Assembly (NCBI RefSeq): GCF_003697345.1
Contig: NZ_RFLY01000016.1
Coordinates: 1 to 64,000 of the forward strand
Length of the DNA stretch: 64,000 nt
Source: Solilutibacter pythonis
Lineage (GTDB): Bacteria; Pseudomonadota; Gammaproteobacteria; Xanthomonadales; Xanthomonadaceae
Reading direction: 5' to 3'
A program made the position numbers and the translations under genes. Positions 62,325 to 64,000 of the stretch are shown here, one piece after another. Under the pieces are notes generated by a model. The model was not told the DNA's origin, made no database searches, and worked only from the letters and a program-made list of their open reading frames with translations. Positions within the stretch are counted from its first letter, which is position 1. The number at the start of each line of letters is the position of its first letter.

Positions 62325-64000
62325 TCAGAACGGGAAATAGCGCGGGATCAACAGCACCGCCATCACGAAGAACAACAGGTTGAGCGGCACGCCGATCCGC
62401 AGGAAGTCGGCGAAGCGGTAGCCGCCGGCGGTGTAGACCATGGTGTTGGTCTGGTAGCCGACCGGCGTGGCGAAGCTGGTCGAGGCGGCGAACGCCACCG
62501 CCACCAGGAACGGCTTGGCATCCACGCCCATCGCCTCGGCGCTGGCGATGGCGATGGGGGCCACCAGCACGGCCGAGGCGTTGTTGCTCATAAGCTCGGT
62601 CATCACCGCGGTCAGTAGGTAGAACATCGCCAGCGTCATCAGCGGGTTGCCGTTGCCGATCAGAGACAGCGCGCCATGGGCGATCCACTCGGCCCCGCCG
62701 GAGTTCTGTAGGGCGATGCCGAGCGGCAGCACGCCGGCCAGCAGCATGATCACCCGCCAGTCGATGCCGCCGTAGGCTTCCTCCGGGCGCAGGCAGCGCA
62801 GCACCACCAGGGCGACGCAGCCAAGCAGGGCGGAGGCGACGATCGGCATGATCTCGAAGGCCGAGAGCAGAATTGCGCCGAACATGATGCCGACCGAGAG
62901 CAGGGCGCGCATGCCGTCCACCCGTGGCTGTTCGCGCTCGCGCAGCAGCACCAGTCCCGGTTCGGTGCGCAATGCCTCCAGCGCGCGCGGCGTGGTGTCG
63001 ATGAGCAGCGTGTCGCCGGCCTGGAGGGCGGCATGGTGCAGTGGCGTGCGCAGCGCCAGTCCGGGACGTTGCAGGCCGTGTACGCGCACGCGATAGACGT
63101 GCCCGAAGCGCAGCGCCGACAGGTTGCGGCCGATCAGGTGCGAGCCGGGGGCGATCAGCACCTCGGCATGGACGCGCTCGGCGGCCGGGTCGGCCACCAG
63201 GTCGCGGGCCACTTCGTCGAACTCCATTTTCAACGCCTTGCGCGCCTTTTCTATCTGCTCCCAGGTGCCGCGCAGCAGCAGGCGGTCGCCGGCCCGGATT
63301 TCGCTGGCGCGCGGGCGCGGCAGGATGTGCCCGTCGCGATAGATTTCCAGTAGATAGGCGTCGCCGATGTCGACCGGCAGCGCTTCGGCCCCGAGTTTGC
63401 CGATCGCCGGTGATTTCTCGCCGACGACCATATCCACCTGCCAGCGTCCGCGGTGCTCGTCCGCGCCACTGTCGGGGATGCCGTAATCGGGCAGCAGGAA
63501 GCCGCGCGTGAGCATCAGGTAGGCGGTGCCGGCGGCGACGAACCACAGGCCGAGGCGGGTGAATTCGAACAGGGTGAAGCCGGGCAGGCCCGATTGCTGC
63601 GCCACCGAGTGCACCAGCAGGTTGGTGGAGGTGCCGACCAGGGTGCAGACGCCGCCGAACTGCGCGGCGTAGGAGAGTGGAATCAGCATCTTCGAGGGGG
63701 ATTGCCGGATCGCGCCGGCGGCGGCGATCACCAGGGGCAGGAACACCGCCACGACCGCGGTGTTGTTGACGAAAGCCGAGATGGCCACGGCCAGCATCAT
63801 CATCACCAGCGCGAACAGCCACGGCCAGCGGATGCGCGAGAGCATGTCGCCCAGACCGGCCAGGATGCCGCTCCTCTGAATGCCGGCGCTCAGCACGAAC
63901 ATGGCGGCCACCGTCACCGTGGCCTCGCTGGAAAAGCCGGATAGCGCCTCGCGCGGGCTGACCAGCCCCAGCACCATCACGCTGGCGAGCACCAGCATCG
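62325..64000 (-). CDS. SLC13-type transporter with TrkA-C domains, 5' end outside the window
   Basis: At least 558 residues are visible on the minus strand. Transmembrane blocks (about 10-50, 60-90, 130-155 and from 390 on) flank two RCK/TrkA-C regions (about 180-270 and 275-360) in the middle. This is the layout of YfbS/SLC13-like anion permeases. Features include AMFVLSAGIQRSGILAGLGD, STNLLVHSVAQQSGLP and VGYQTNTMVYTAGGYRFADF. The first ATG inside the window (63998) is within the first helix region, so the true start is probably beyond base 64000. Substrate is unknown. Confidence 0.88.
   Translation of the reverse strand, partial: MLVLASVMVLGLVSPREALSGFSSEATVTVAAMFVLSAGIQRSGILAGLGDMLSRIRWPWLFALVMMMLAVAISAFVNNTAVVAVFLPLVIAAAGAIRQSPSKMLIPLSYAAQFGGVCTLVGTSTNLLVHSVAQQSGLPGFTLFEFTRLGLWFVAAGTAYLMLTRGFLLPDYGIPDSGADEHRGRWQVDMVVGEKSPAIGKLGAEALPVDIGDAYLLEIYRDGHILPRPRASEIRAGDRLLLRGTWEQIEKARKALKMEFDEVARDLVADPAAERVHAEVLIAPGSHLIGRNLSALRFGHVYRVRVHGLQRPGLALRTPLHHAALQAGDTLLIDTTPRALEALRTEPGLVLLREREQPRVDGMRALLSVGIMFGAILLSAFEIMPIVASALLGCVALVVLRCLRPEEAYGGIDWRVIMLLAGVLPLGIALQNSGGAEWIAHGALSLIGNGNPLMTLAMFYLLTAVMTELMSNNASAVLVAPIAIASAEAMGVDAKPFLVAVAFAASTSFATPVGYQTNTMVYTAGGYRFADFLRIGVPLNLLFFVMAVLLIPRYFPF

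Overview
The window is GC-rich chromosomal DNA from a gammaproteobacterium, most probably of the Xanthomonadales (Xanthomonadaceae/Lysobacteraceae). Supporting signs are a long two-part AlgC/XanA-type mutase fused to a membrane module, the dprA/smg/LysM block opposite def-fmt-rsmB, and the general gene neighbourhood. This taxonomic call is an inference from gene content and order, not from a database search.

Layout. 1-163 is the start of a lipoprotein gene on the minus strand. 164-556 is non-coding and carries four imperfect 32-nt repeats. A textbook heat-shock (sigma-32) promoter then drives groES-groEL (697-2664). A defence island follows. The type I-F CRISPR-Cas system has cas1, a cas2-cas3 fusion, cas8f, cas5f, cas7f and cas6f (2895-11757), a leader with a perfect IHF site, and an array of 21 repeats (11889-13116). 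Next is a peroxide-defence pair, a clade-3 catalase and an ankyrin protein, with an OxyR-like operator. The type I-C system has cas3 at 15941-18190 and cas5c-cas8c-cas7c-cas4-cas1-cas2 at 22613-27968. The two parts are separated by about 4.4 kb of decayed mobile DNA: an AbiEii-type toxin gene with two amber stops, a DnaB-like helicase pseudogene and an ISL3-family transposase pseudogene. The I-C array (28146-37106) has about 137 repeat units, with clean repeats at the leader end and decayed ones at the distal end.

From 37286 to the end the window is ordinary housekeeping DNA: a SPOR-domain protein and argS, radC, coaC/coaB (as two overlapping genes), dut, the AlgC-like mutase, smg-dprA-LysM protein, def-fmt-rsmB, three glycosyltransferases, two bacterial-PH-domain membrane proteins, a lipid A acyltransferase, dtd, rpoD, a CAT-anticodon tRNA, a carboxylesterase, a LytTR response regulator, hemC and a partial SLC13-type transporter.

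The most striking observation is that spacer 5 of the I-C array contains a perfect 34-nt match to the DnaB-like pseudogene lying inside the I-C operon itself, and the chromosomal copy is preceded by the canonical I-C PAM TTC. That spacer is five bases too long (39 nt). Its extra CGTCG equals the first five bases of spacer 6, the older neighbour. This is exactly what results if the integrase cut five bases past the repeat border, so that repeat plus CGTCG was duplicated. The slip moves the guide's seed off the matching register and may explain why the cell tolerates a spacer against its own chromosome.
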